Origin: a virus | DNA: 40,459 nt | Strand: one strand, 5' to 3' | IMG/VR virus record: IMGVR_UViG_3300047462_000044 | Coordinates: 1-40,459 of that record | In this document: piece after piece, positions 20,773-29,300 of the stretch | How the letters are laid out: each line of letters opens with the position of its first letter | Numbering within the stretch: position 1 is the first letter of the stretch | The notes under the pieces: model-generated | Told to the model about the DNA's origin: nothing | The model's input: only the letters and a program-made list of their open reading frames with translations | Databases searched by the model: none | Position numbers and translations under genes: made by a program

Positions 20773-21134
20773 TCGGTGCAATCAGAAACAAAGTCAATCT
20801 TGATACACCAGGACCGGATGGTGCAAGTCAAAGAGATCACTTGTTAGGGGCAGTGCGAGCATCGGGTGGAAAGCTTCAACCTCCTGAACTCAATCTTCCT
20901 TGCGAACCTCCTGGCTGCTTCTTATGGCTGTGGATGATTTTTACGTCCTTGAACTACAGCCGTCAATACACAACGAATGCCATTCCTATTGCATTTACCA
21001 ATCAGGAAATCCTTGCGTGGTCTACTTTGAATGATGAAAAACTCTCGAAGCAAGAGTTAGCACTATTACGCCAAATGGACGTTGAGTGGATAAATACCAG
21101 AATACAACTTCAACGTGAGATGAATAATGGCTGA
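20751..21134 (+). CDS. T-like extension made by -1 frameshift
   Basis: The -1 frame is open from the slippery site to TGA at 21132-21134 and adds 127 residues (QGCIELLIGAIRNKV..., then ...CFLWLWMIFTSLNYSRQY and the helix SKQELALLRQMDVEWINTRIQ). There is no good independent start (only TTG 20841), which supports expression as the GT fusion. The T part should bind the tail tube protein while G coats the tape measure. Its end overlaps the tape measure start by 8 bases and contains a GATAAATA motif (21089-21096). Confidence 0.85.
   Translation, partial: QGCIELLIGAIRNKVNLDTPGPDGASQRDHLLGAVRASGGKLQPPELNLPCEPPGCFLWLWMIFTSLNYSRQYTTNAIPIAFTNQEILAWSTLNDEKLSKQELALLRQMDVEWINTRIQLQREMNNG
21089..21096 (+). 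promoter_or_regulatory. GATAAATA motif inside T frame
   Basis: The motif lies in coding DNA but 31 bases before the tape measure ATG at 21127, the spacing seen at intergenic copies. It may be a separate promoter for the tape measure gene, or chance. Confidence 0.35.
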
Positions 21135-23595
21135 TTCGATTTTAGAACTGATTTTTTCTGCGGACACGAAAGAGCTCGATGAAGCCAAGGAGAAGCTATC
21201 AGAGCTTGGTGAGCATATGCCTACTGTTGGTGAGGGCATTGAGAAGTTAGCACAATCGTTTAAAAATCTACCGGGTCCTATTGGTTTAGCAGCCGCAGCC
21301 GCAGTTGGATTCGCTCTCGGCTTGAAAGAAATGGTTGAAGGCACCCTTGAGGCAGAGACACAGCTTCTTGAATTATCAGAAGCGATGGGTGTTCCTATTG
21401 AAAAGGCACAGCCATTTATCGAAGCAATGGCGCTCTCGGGTATTTCAGGCGACAAACTAACAGCCTCTATGTCTAAGCTTGCACAGGCTGTCGGTCAAGC
21501 AATCACAGAACCAACAGGCAAGGCAGCAGACGCGTTCAAAAAACTTGGCATCTCCCAGGACGAACTAAAGAACGGCGACACAGAACAGATTATGAAGGAT
21601 GCCGCTGCTGGGCTTGACAAGTATGCCGACAGCGCATCAAAGACAGCCGCGATTCGTGAATTGTTTGGTAAGCAAGGTCCAGCAATTATAGCTGCTATGA
21701 AGTCTGAAGCCGAAATGGAAGAGAAGGCAAAACAGGCTCAAGCAGATTACGGAACTGCGGTATCAGAAGCGGACGCGAAATCAGCAAAGTATTTCGGCGA
21801 GACATTAAAGCTTGGTATGACTATGTTCGAAGGCGTAGCGATGTCTGTTACGAAATCCCTTCTTCCTGGCCTTCAAGTACTCGTAGATCAGTTCGCAGAG
21901 TCAGGTAAGCAAGGAGGAATCATGCGTGATGTCCTTGATGGATTGTCTGCAACTATTTCTGTAGTCTCAAAAGCAATCATAACTTTACTTGTTGAACCAA
22001 TACGCTTTGCAGCGGAATGGTTTAAGGAAGCCGGTGTTGCAATTGGTGCGTCAATGGCTGCAATCGCAGCCGCAGCACATGGGCATTTTGGTGAAGCAAA
22101 AGAAATCATGGTTCAAATGAATCAGGACCTAAACGCAATGGCTGCACAGTACGGAGAAGCAACTGTCAAGTTTGAGAAGGCGTTATGGGCCGGCAAGGAA
22201 GCTGTAGATACATGGGGTGAAGGTGTAGAAGAAGCAAAGCCGAAACTGGCCGCCTTTGATGCAAATGCTATCAAGGTAACTGACACCCTACAAAAATTAG
22301 CAGTTGAGTTGATCGGACAGACAGATGCATGGCGAGCAGCTGGTCAAGGACTTGAAGCATATAAACAAGCACAAGACAATGCCGCTATTGCAGCTAAGCG
22401 TTTAGAAATTGCAAAAGAGAATGGAAGTAAGCAAGCCCAAGACGAAGCAGAAGCACTTATGCGTGCAGCCAATGCAGCAAAGCAAGCAGCAACAGAAGAA
22501 GTAGCCGGTTGGAATCTAATCAATGGGCTTATAGAAGAACAAAATGCACTTGTGTCTCACAATACCGAACTTGAAAAAGCAAGAATGGAAATTGCCAAGA
22601 ATCCAGGAATGACCGAAGTAGAGAAGGCAGCATTGTTAGCACTTGCACAAAATGTTGATATGAAGAAACAGCAGTTGGAAGTCGATAAAGAGGTGCTTGC
22701 ACTAAATCAGATGGTTACCAAAAGCATTGACCAAGAAAAGGCATCAATGACTTTAAGTACCAATGCGTTGAAATTGTATAACGAGCAGTTGAAATTAAAA
22801 CAACAATACGAAAAGGATATGCAAGATAAGTCTGTTGATGAACAGAATAAGCTTACAGCGGCTTACAAAGCAGCAGACACAGCTCTCGTTAAAAATAATC
22901 AAGACACACTTGCATGGCAGCAATCAATGGCTGGCTTTACTGCAGGTGCCGGACAAGCGCTAACTAACTTATACGATCAATCAAAAAATCTAAATCAGAT
23001 CGGTGGCCAGTTAGTCACTACATTTGCAAACAATCTTGCTACCGCCTTTGAGAACATTGGTAAGAAAGGAACCAACTCTTTCGAACAGATGGGTATTGCG
23101 ATGGTTCAGTTCATTGAACAGACAATCGTAAAGATGGCGCTTATGAAAGCAATGATTACAGCTATTGATATGTTGCCAGGTGGTGCAGCATTCTTGCAAT
23201 CCATGAGTGCAGCAAACATGTTGAAGTCCGCAAATGGTAATGCGTTTTCAGGCGGATCGGTTATTCCTTTTGCCAATGGCGGCGTTATTGACGGACCTAC
23301 GATTGCGCCAATGGCATTGATGGGAGAAGCAGGACCAGAAGCAATCATGCCTTTACAGCGTGGAGCTGATGGCAAGCTTGGAGTTCATATGTCAGGTGCA
23401 AACGCCGGTGGCGGTATAGGCATCACAAACCACAATGCGACATTCGTAATCAACTCTAATCAGAATCCAAAGGACATTGCGAAGCAGACAAAGAAACAAG
23501 TAGCAACAATGGCGAAGTTCTCAAAGGGAAGCATTGCGAAGCAGCAGCGTCCAGGTGGATTACTAAATAACAGAAATCAAGCATTCGCAAGGTAA
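21127..23595 (+). CDS. tail tape measure protein
   Basis: An 822-residue tape measure that sets tail length and passes into the host during DNA entry. It is mostly helical with long Ala/Gln/Glu/Lys stretches, hydrophobic Ala-Gly segments near 50-65 (IGLAAAAAVGFALGL) and 295-320, and a C-terminal block FSGGSVIPFANGGVIDGP...LMGEAGPEAIMP typical of lambda-type gpH. By the usual rule of about 1.5 angstrom per residue the tail would be roughly 120 nm, depending on processing. It follows the G/T genes and is followed 9 bases later by the M-like gene, with AAGGAG between. Confidence 0.92.
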   Translation: MADSILELIFSADTKELDEAKEKLSELGEHMPTVGEGIEKLAQSFKNLPGPIGLAAAAAVGFALGLKEMVEGTLEAETQLLELSEAMGVPIEKAQPFIEAMALSGISGDKLTASMSKLAQAVGQAITEPTGKAADAFKKLGISQDELKNGDTEQIMKDAAAGLDKYADSASKTAAIRELFGKQGPAIIAAMKSEAEMEEKAKQAQADYGTAVSEADAKSAKYFGETLKLGMTMFEGVAMSVTKSLLPGLQVLVDQFAESGKQGGIMRDVLDGLSATISVVSKAIITLLVEPIRFAAEWFKEAGVAIGASMAAIAAAAHGHFGEAKEIMVQMNQDLNAMAAQYGEATVKFEKALWAGKEAVDTWGEGVEEAKPKLAAFDANAIKVTDTLQKLAVELIGQTDAWRAAGQGLEAYKQAQDNAAIAAKRLEIAKENGSKQAQDEAEALMRAANAAKQAATEEVAGWNLINGLIEEQNALVSHNTELEKARMEIAKNPGMTEVEKAALLALAQNVDMKKQQLEVDKEVLALNQMVTKSIDQEKASMTLSTNALKLYNEQLKLKQQYEKDMQDKSVDEQNKLTAAYKAADTALVKNNQDTLAWQQSMAGFTAGAGQALTNLYDQSKNLNQIGGQLVTTFANNLATAFENIGKKGTNSFEQMGIAMVQFIEQTIVKMALMKAMITAIDMLPGGAAFLQSMSAANMLKSANGNAFSGGSVIPFANGGVIDGPTIAPMALMGEAGPEAIMPLQRGADGKLGVHMSGANAGGGIGITNHNATFVINSNQNPKDIAKQTKKQVATMAKFSKGSIAKQQRPGGLLNNRNQAFAR

Positions 23596-23604
23596 GGAGA
23601 CACG

Positions 23605-23955
23605 ATGACAGCATTTGGAGGACTAACACCAAGTTCAGAATCACAACAGACACAACAAACGATGACGTATCGCATGTTGGACTTTAAGTATGGCAATGGC
23701 TATGAGGCTCGTCTTGGAGATGGTGCAAATTATCAAATTGATACATGGCAGATTACATTTGATAACTTGAACGCAACTGACTCGGCAACATTAAAAGCAT
23801 GGTTGCTTGCCAATCCTCCATTTACGACATGGAACGGCGATGGAGTCATTCTTCCATCTTCAAATACGTACTGGATAACAGAAGATGGCTGGCAGATGCA
23901 GCCTATGCCTGGAAACGTTAATGCCTTCACCTTCAACATATCACAGGCATTCTAA
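23605..23955 (+). CDS. minor tail protein, gpM-like
   Basis: A 116-residue counterpart of lambda gpM, a tail-tip component. Residues LDFKYGNGYEARLGDGANYQIDTW (in 28-52) and LKAWLLANPPFTTWNGDG match the family: 'FGDGYEQR..DG' and a Trp/Pro-rich middle. AAGGAG lies 7 bases before ATG 23605. An ACTAAATA variant of the recurring motif lies at 23562-23569, 36 bases upstream, inside the tape measure gene. Confidence 0.88.
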   Translation: MTAFGGLTPSSESQQTQQTMTYRMLDFKYGNGYEARLGDGANYQIDTWQITFDNLNATDSATLKAWLLANPPFTTWNGDGVILPSSNTYWITEDGWQMQPMPGNVNAFTFNISQAF

Positions 23956-23957
23956 CT

Positions 23958-24536
23958 ATGACGACACCAACAATTGAAGCAAAGCTATACGAAATTCATA
24001 CACAAGATGCATTGGTAGACTTGTTCTGCCTTGATGCATCGGCACTTGGAGGAGAGGTGTATTACTTCTCTCCACACATTTTCGCGAATGGCGAACTAAT
24101 CTCTTGGGGTGGACAAGTGTATCAACGCTTACCAATCGGTATTGATAACAACGAAGTCAAAGCATCTAACGCAGACCTTCCACAACCAACACTAACGATT
24201 TCCAATGTTGGTGGGCCGTTGATGTCAGCAATTGTTGCGTTAGGAGATTTAACAGGAGCAAAGCTTACACACACGATGACCTATGTTTCGTATCTTGATG
24301 GTCAGTCAAATCCATCTACAAGCGAGTACATTGGTCCGCAAACTTGGTACATCTATCAGCTATCGCAGTTGATGTCATCGCAGTCAATTCAATACACATT
24401 GGCGTGCGTCATTGATCGTCCTGGCTATATGTTTCCGGTTCGCCAAGTACTTCGTTATCCAAACATTAATCAACCAGACGGCATCTATTTCCCTGGCGTC
24501 AGTCCGTATCGCGTCAGTCAGTATCAATCGCAGTAA
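23958..24536 (+). CDS. minor tail protein, gpL-like, no Cys cluster
   Basis: A 192-residue counterpart of lambda gpL, a tail-tip protein. Residues ALVDLFCLDAS, YYFSPHIFANGELISWGGQVYQRLPI and VKASNADLPQPTLTISNVGG match the N-terminal part of the family. Lambda gpL is about 40 residues longer and its C-terminal part holds four Cys that bind an iron-sulfur cluster; here that part is replaced by RYPNINQPDGIYFPGVSPYR with no Cys. The C-terminus is directly followed by the HNH gene at 24587. Confidence 0.85.
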   Translation: MTTPTIEAKLYEIHTQDALVDLFCLDASALGGEVYYFSPHIFANGELISWGGQVYQRLPIGIDNNEVKASNADLPQPTLTISNVGGPLMSAIVALGDLTGAKLTHTMTYVSYLDGQSNPSTSEYIGPQTWYIYQLSQLMSSQSIQYTLACVIDRPGYMFPVRQVLRYPNINQPDGIYFPGVSPYRVSQYQSQ

Positions 24537-24560
24537 ATTGTTCTGCCGTGGGGACAATCA

Positions 24561-24568
24561 CATAAATA
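24561..24568 (+). promoter_or_regulatory. CATAAATA motif before HNH gene
   Basis: CATAAATAC lies 19 bases before ATG 24587. CTCC just after it (24569-24572) can pair with the GGAG of the ribosome binding site (24577-24580). A 7-bp hairpin (ATTGTTC/GGACAAT, 24537-24558) precedes it. Confidence 0.5.
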
Positions 24569-24586
24569 CTCCCAAGGGAGGTTTAT

Positions 24587-25084
24587 ATGATTGATGTCGA
24601 AGAAAAAAAGAAGAAAGCTAGAGCAATATCTCAACAATGGCGCAAGGCAAATCTTGAGAGAGTGCGCCAGAAAAATAAAGAATGGTGGATTGCAAATAGA
24701 GACGAATGTATTGAGAAGCGAAAACAATATGATCGTAAAAATCGGGACTCTATTGAAAGCAAAAGAAAGGAACGCCGATTACTTAATCCTCTACACACAA
24801 AATATATTGCAATCAAAGCAGGTGCAAAGCAACGGGGAATACCTTTTGCCATTAAGGAAGAAGAACTTCCACATATACCAAGTGTGTGTCCAATATTAGG
24901 TATACCACTGGAGATATTCAGTAAAGATAAATGCAAGCAAATATCACTCGATCGGTTCGATAACTCGAAAGGCTATGTTCCAGGGAACGTTATATGGATT
25001 AGCCATAGAGCGAATGCATTAAAGAACGATGCAACATTAGAAGAATTAGAACAAGTCCTTAAATACATGAAAGGACAGTTATGA
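24587..25084 (+). CDS. HNH-like endonuclease between gpL and gpK
   Basis: A 165-residue homing-type nuclease inserted in the tail-tip operon. The N-terminal 65 residues are basic helices (ISQQWRKANLERVRQKNKEW, KRKQYDRKNRDS). The core CPILGIPLEI (101-110), ISLDRFDNSKGYVPGN (119-134) and SHRANALKNDATLEEL (139-154) is the signature shared with 3150 and 14654. Arg123 stands in the usual HNH His place. It has its own upstream motif and GGGAGG ribosome binding site, and its stop overlaps the gpK-like start (ATGA at 25081), so it fills the junction exactly. Confidence 0.82.
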   Translation: MIDVEEKKKKARAISQQWRKANLERVRQKNKEWWIANRDECIEKRKQYDRKNRDSIESKRKERRLLNPLHTKYIAIKAGAKQRGIPFAIKEEELPHIPSVCPILGIPLEIFSKDKCKQISLDRFDNSKGYVPGNVIWISHRANALKNDATLEELEQVLKYMKGQL

Positions 25085-25821
25085 CCGATGAATGGAAGCA
25101 AGCGTTTCGTGAACACGTACTTAGGGAATATCCAAACGAAGCAGCAGGATTAAAAATAAACAACACATACTATGCGTGCACTAATATACATCCAGACCCA
25201 TTACATTACTTTCGCATTGATGGTCTTGAACGACTTGAACTAACGTTGAAGCATGGTCCAGTTGAAGCCGTATTGCATTCTCATCCATACGAGCTAAAGA
25301 CAAGTAAGCAATTCGTAATACAGAAATACAACCCCGCGTGGCCATCAGTAGGCGATCAAGCCGCGTTTATGGCTGACGATGTGGATTGGTATATCGTTGC
25401 AACAGACGGAGAAGGATTGTCTGCGATCAATGTGCTTACCCACGAGCCTCAGCCTCTTGAACGCCGAAGCTTCGCCTGGTTCACCTCAGACTGTTATGCG
25501 ACATGCCGAGATTGGCACGCACTGAATACAGGGATTCTCCTTCCGAACTTCACAAGGGAATGGGGCTTCTGGGAAAGAAACATAAATACGATTGAAGATA
25601 ACATGGCAACTTTAACGAATGCAGACAAGGTTCCAACAGAGAAGGCACAGATTGGAGATTTAGCGGTTATGTCTTTGGGTGGCGCTAAGGTGGTTAATCA
25701 CCTGGGCGTACTTTCAGGTAATAACGAATTTACTCACCAATTTATTGAACGCTATTGCATTGTTGATCGTTGGGATAAGTGGAAGCACAAAGCAAAGTAC
25801 ATGATTAGGTTTGCAAAATGA
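25081..25821 (+). CDS. tail tip protein, gpK-like (JAMM + NlpC/P60)
   Basis: A 246-residue counterpart of lambda gpK with two enzyme-like domains. Residues 1-130 form a JAMM/MPN domain: Glu20, His66-x-His68 (HSHP) and Ser89...Asp92 (PSVGD) give the metal site. Residues about 134-246 form an NlpC/P60-type cysteine peptidase with Cys138 (TSDCYATCRDW) and a His near 207 (NHLGVL). It probably cuts peptidoglycan during DNA entry or processes tail proteins. A CATAAATA copy (25581-25588) lies inside, 15 bases before an in-frame ATG (25603). It overlaps both neighbours by ATGA. Confidence 0.9.
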   Translation: MTDEWKQAFREHVLREYPNEAAGLKINNTYYACTNIHPDPLHYFRIDGLERLELTLKHGPVEAVLHSHPYELKTSKQFVIQKYNPAWPSVGDQAAFMADDVDWYIVATDGEGLSAINVLTHEPQPLERRSFAWFTSDCYATCRDWHALNTGILLPNFTREWGFWERNINTIEDNMATLTNADKVPTEKAQIGDLAVMSLGGAKVVNHLGVLSGNNEFTHQFIERYCIVDRWDKWKHKAKYMIRFAK

Positions 25822-26369
25822 TAAGAACAATCAAGTTATACGGTGCACTTGAAAAGGCAGCCAGTAAGAGTGAATACGAACTGAATGTAGATACCCAACA
25901 ACAGTTGTGGGCAGCACTTCGTTCCAAATCACAGAAGCTTGATATTGCACTCCGAAGAAACAAAGTCTGTATTGCAGCAACAGATAAGGATGGAAATAAG
26001 GCAAAAGCAATTCATCAAGGGTTTAGTTTTAGTCCAGCGGCAGAAGTCCTGCATATCGTTGCACATACAGAAGGAGCCGCTGTTGCTGGTATATGGCTTG
26101 TCGTAGAAATGATTGCCGTTGCAGTTGTTGTATCTGTTGTTTCTTCAATGCTGATTTCCACGATGACCAATAAGCATAGTTCTGGCGGTCAACGTTCAAC
26201 AATGTTCAATGGTCCTATTAACTCAACAGAGCAAGGTGGACCAATTCCTATTGTCTATGGTTTGAAGTGTCTCGTAGGCAGCACAATCATTTCTGTTGAT
26301 GAAGACTATTACAACACTGTCGGCAATAACTACTCACTACCTTCAAGCAACTATGGGGCATATCACTAA
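25818..26369 (+). CDS. tail assembly protein, gpI-like
   Basis: A 183-residue counterpart of lambda gpI. It starts with a ubiquitin-like strand pattern (IRTIKLYGALEKAA...), has a hydrophobic Ala/Val-rich stretch in the middle (about 87-120, GAAVAGIWLVVEMIAVAVVV) and a C-terminal part GGPIPIVYGLKCLVGSTIIS that is typical of the family. It helps assemble the J-like tip. Its stop overlaps the J-like start (TAATG at 26369). Confidence 0.88.
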   Translation: MIRTIKLYGALEKAASKSEYELNVDTQQQLWAALRSKSQKLDIALRRNKVCIAATDKDGNKAKAIHQGFSFSPAAEVLHIVAHTEGAAVAGIWLVVEMIAVAVVVSVVSSMLISTMTNKHSSGGQRSTMFNGPINSTEQGGPIPIVYGLKCLVGSTIISVDEDYYNTVGNNYSLPSSNYGAYH

Positions 26370-29300
26370 TGCTCAATAAAGAGAAGTTATACAAGCACAC
26401 AGAAGGTGCAGGAGGCGGAAAGGGCGGAGGTGGCGGCACTTCAGAAGGTCCTGACACATTAGTTACAGATGAAGTTATTAAGATTCTTCATTTGTTATCG
26501 GAAGGTGAGGTCAATCTATTCACCGGCGATGGTAAGTCAATCTACCTAAACAATGTTCCGTTGGAAAATCCTGACGGCACATACAACTTCGGTGGTTATA
26601 ACCAATCAACCGCTTCAACAAATATCTATACAGGCGCAGGTTCAACGTTCTGGGAATATCGAAACGGATCGCCATCACAAACACCGATGACGAACCCTGC
26701 ATTCCCATCATCATCAGAAGTCTTTACAGTCAATGCAGAAATGTTCGGAGGCACGACAAGTCCTTCCGTTGCACCATCACCTGTTATCTATTCTGTCTCT
26801 AATGCAGACGTAGGGTATTGCAAGGTAGCAATCAACTTTCCAAACGGACTTGAGAATGTAGACGGAAATGGAAACCTAACTGGTGATTCTGTTGAAATTG
26901 CTATCGACGTTGCACCTCACACTACAGATGCGTGGGTAAACGTAATTGAGACAACAATAAGCTATCAAGCATCACAATCATCAACAATTCAGTATCAAGT
27001 AAACACACCATCGGCTGGCGCATTGTGGGATATCCGTGCTCGTCGTATTACACAGGATAATTCAAGTGCAACACGTAAGAACCAAACATACCTATTGGAA
27101 GTGGAAGAAGTTCAGCAGATAACACTTCCCTATAACGGTATTGCTTATTGCGGTCTTGCACTTGATGCAGCAACAATAGGTGGCAGTGGTGCTTCAATTC
27201 CTACAATGTCGTTCCTTGTTGCAAAGGGACCGATTGCTATTCCTTCCAACTACACACCAGCTACGATTGCCGTAACAGGAACAGCAACTTATTCAGGTGA
27301 GTGGAACGGAACATTCACAACAGGCGCAACAGACAACCCAGCGTGGATACTGTGGGATATGTTGACGAACACTCAATATGGCTGTGGTTTATATGGGATC
27401 ACACCAGCAATGATCGATTCGTATTCCTTCTACAATGCTTCCGTTTTCAATGATACACAAGTACCGGATGGAAATGGAGGTTCAGGAACAGAACGTCAAT
27501 TCACATTCAATGCACCAATTCAGAATCGACAGGATATGTTGATGTCATTGCAGCAGGTAGCTGGAATGATGAATGCAGCACTTGGTATGCAAAATGGTTT
27601 GATTACTCTCTTCCAGGACCGACCAACAAACTCTTCATATCTCGTAACGAAGGCAAGTGTACTTCGTTCAGATGATAGCAAGCCTGTTTACTTCACTTAC
27701 TCATCTACTGCAAAGCCTGATCGTAATACAGCAGTTAATGTCACGTGGACAAATGCCTCTGACCTTCAATACCTACCAACAACATCTTCCGTTGTAGATA
27801 CAGCGGGTCTTACTCGATATGGATATAACCCAACTGACCTTGCAGCGTTTGGAGCAACTTCAGAAGGACAAGCATTACGTGCTGGTCGCTATATGCTCTA
27901 TGAAGGTCTCTACAACACACAGCAAGTAGAGTTCAAAGCAGGTATGGAGGGATACCTATACAACCTATTTGATGTCTTCGATCTGTTTGACGATGACTAT
28001 GCAACAACTGCTGTATCCGGTCGTGTCGTATCTGCAACCTCTGCAACTGTAACGCTCGATCAGGCTGTCACGATTACGGGCACTGGGTCGAAGATATCTG
28101 TTTGGTTGCAAGATGGCGTTACATACGAGAGCCACACAATTGCAAATTCTGCTGGAACGTACTCAACACTAACAATCAGTGGAACGTGGTCAACTACTCC
28201 AACGAAGCATTGCATCTATGGCGTTACATCAGGAGTGCATCCACGTCAATTTAGAATCAATAATCTTGCATACGATGGCGTTACAAAAGAAGTAACAGTC
28301 ACAGCCAAGCTCTACTCAAACACAAACTATGATTACGTAACAACTGGAATCTTGATTCCATCTAATGTCTACTCAACTGTTTCACAATCAGCGCCTGCAA
28401 CACCAACGAATCTGATTGCAACCCCATCGCAGTACATTGATGTCACAACAAAGACGGTTCAATACGCAATCACAATCTCGTGGCAGCCAGTAGCACAAAG
28501 TGGTGGCTATGTTGTTAAGTGGCAGAAAGATAATGGTGCGTGGACAAGTATTCCTCAGAGTGTTTCAACAAGCTTCACGTTAACACCAACAATCAACGGA
28601 AGTTATTCGTTCCTTGTCTACAACGTTAATATTGCCGGAAACTCTTCTGCTCCTGCTGCTGTCTCTTACACACAGAGTAATTCAGGTGGAGGCACCTCAA
28701 CTGTTCTATCTGAAATTACAAACCTATACGTCACAAACACAACTGGTGATACGTGGACAGGTCTTGACTTACCAGTTCAATGGACAAACCCATCAGCCAA
28801 CCAAGGCTTACTAAAAGACTTCGTTGTTACATTCTCAACAACAGGCGGAACTGTACTTCGAGCAGTAATTGTAGATGGTGTCGCAGGGGGAGCTACACAG
28901 CACTATACGTACACATATGCAATGAACGAGGCAGACAACAGCGGAACGCCACTGCGCTCTATTGTCGTAAAGGTTCAAGGTCAGGACTCAAGCAACAACT
29001 TGACTACTGGCATAAGTGCAACGATGACCAATCCCGCACCAGCAGTACCTTTGAACATTACTGCAAATGTAGGTCCTTCAATGGTGATTATTACCTGGAC
29101 ACCGGAAACATCAATTGACGTAGCAGGCTACATAGTTTGGATGTCTACAATGAGTGGTTTCACACCTTCAAGTGCAAATGCTACTGATTGTGGTCTAACG
29201 GCAATCGCAAGCTACACAGGACTAACACCTGGTGAAACAATCTATTATGAAGTAGCGGCATACGATGTGTTTGGAAAGTCGCTATCTGGTACCGGACTAA

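Noticed and set aside
24591-24899. Second ORF overlapping the 24587 nuclease in another frame
   Set aside because: The nuclease frame has a clear family signature and ribosome binding site; the other frame has neither.
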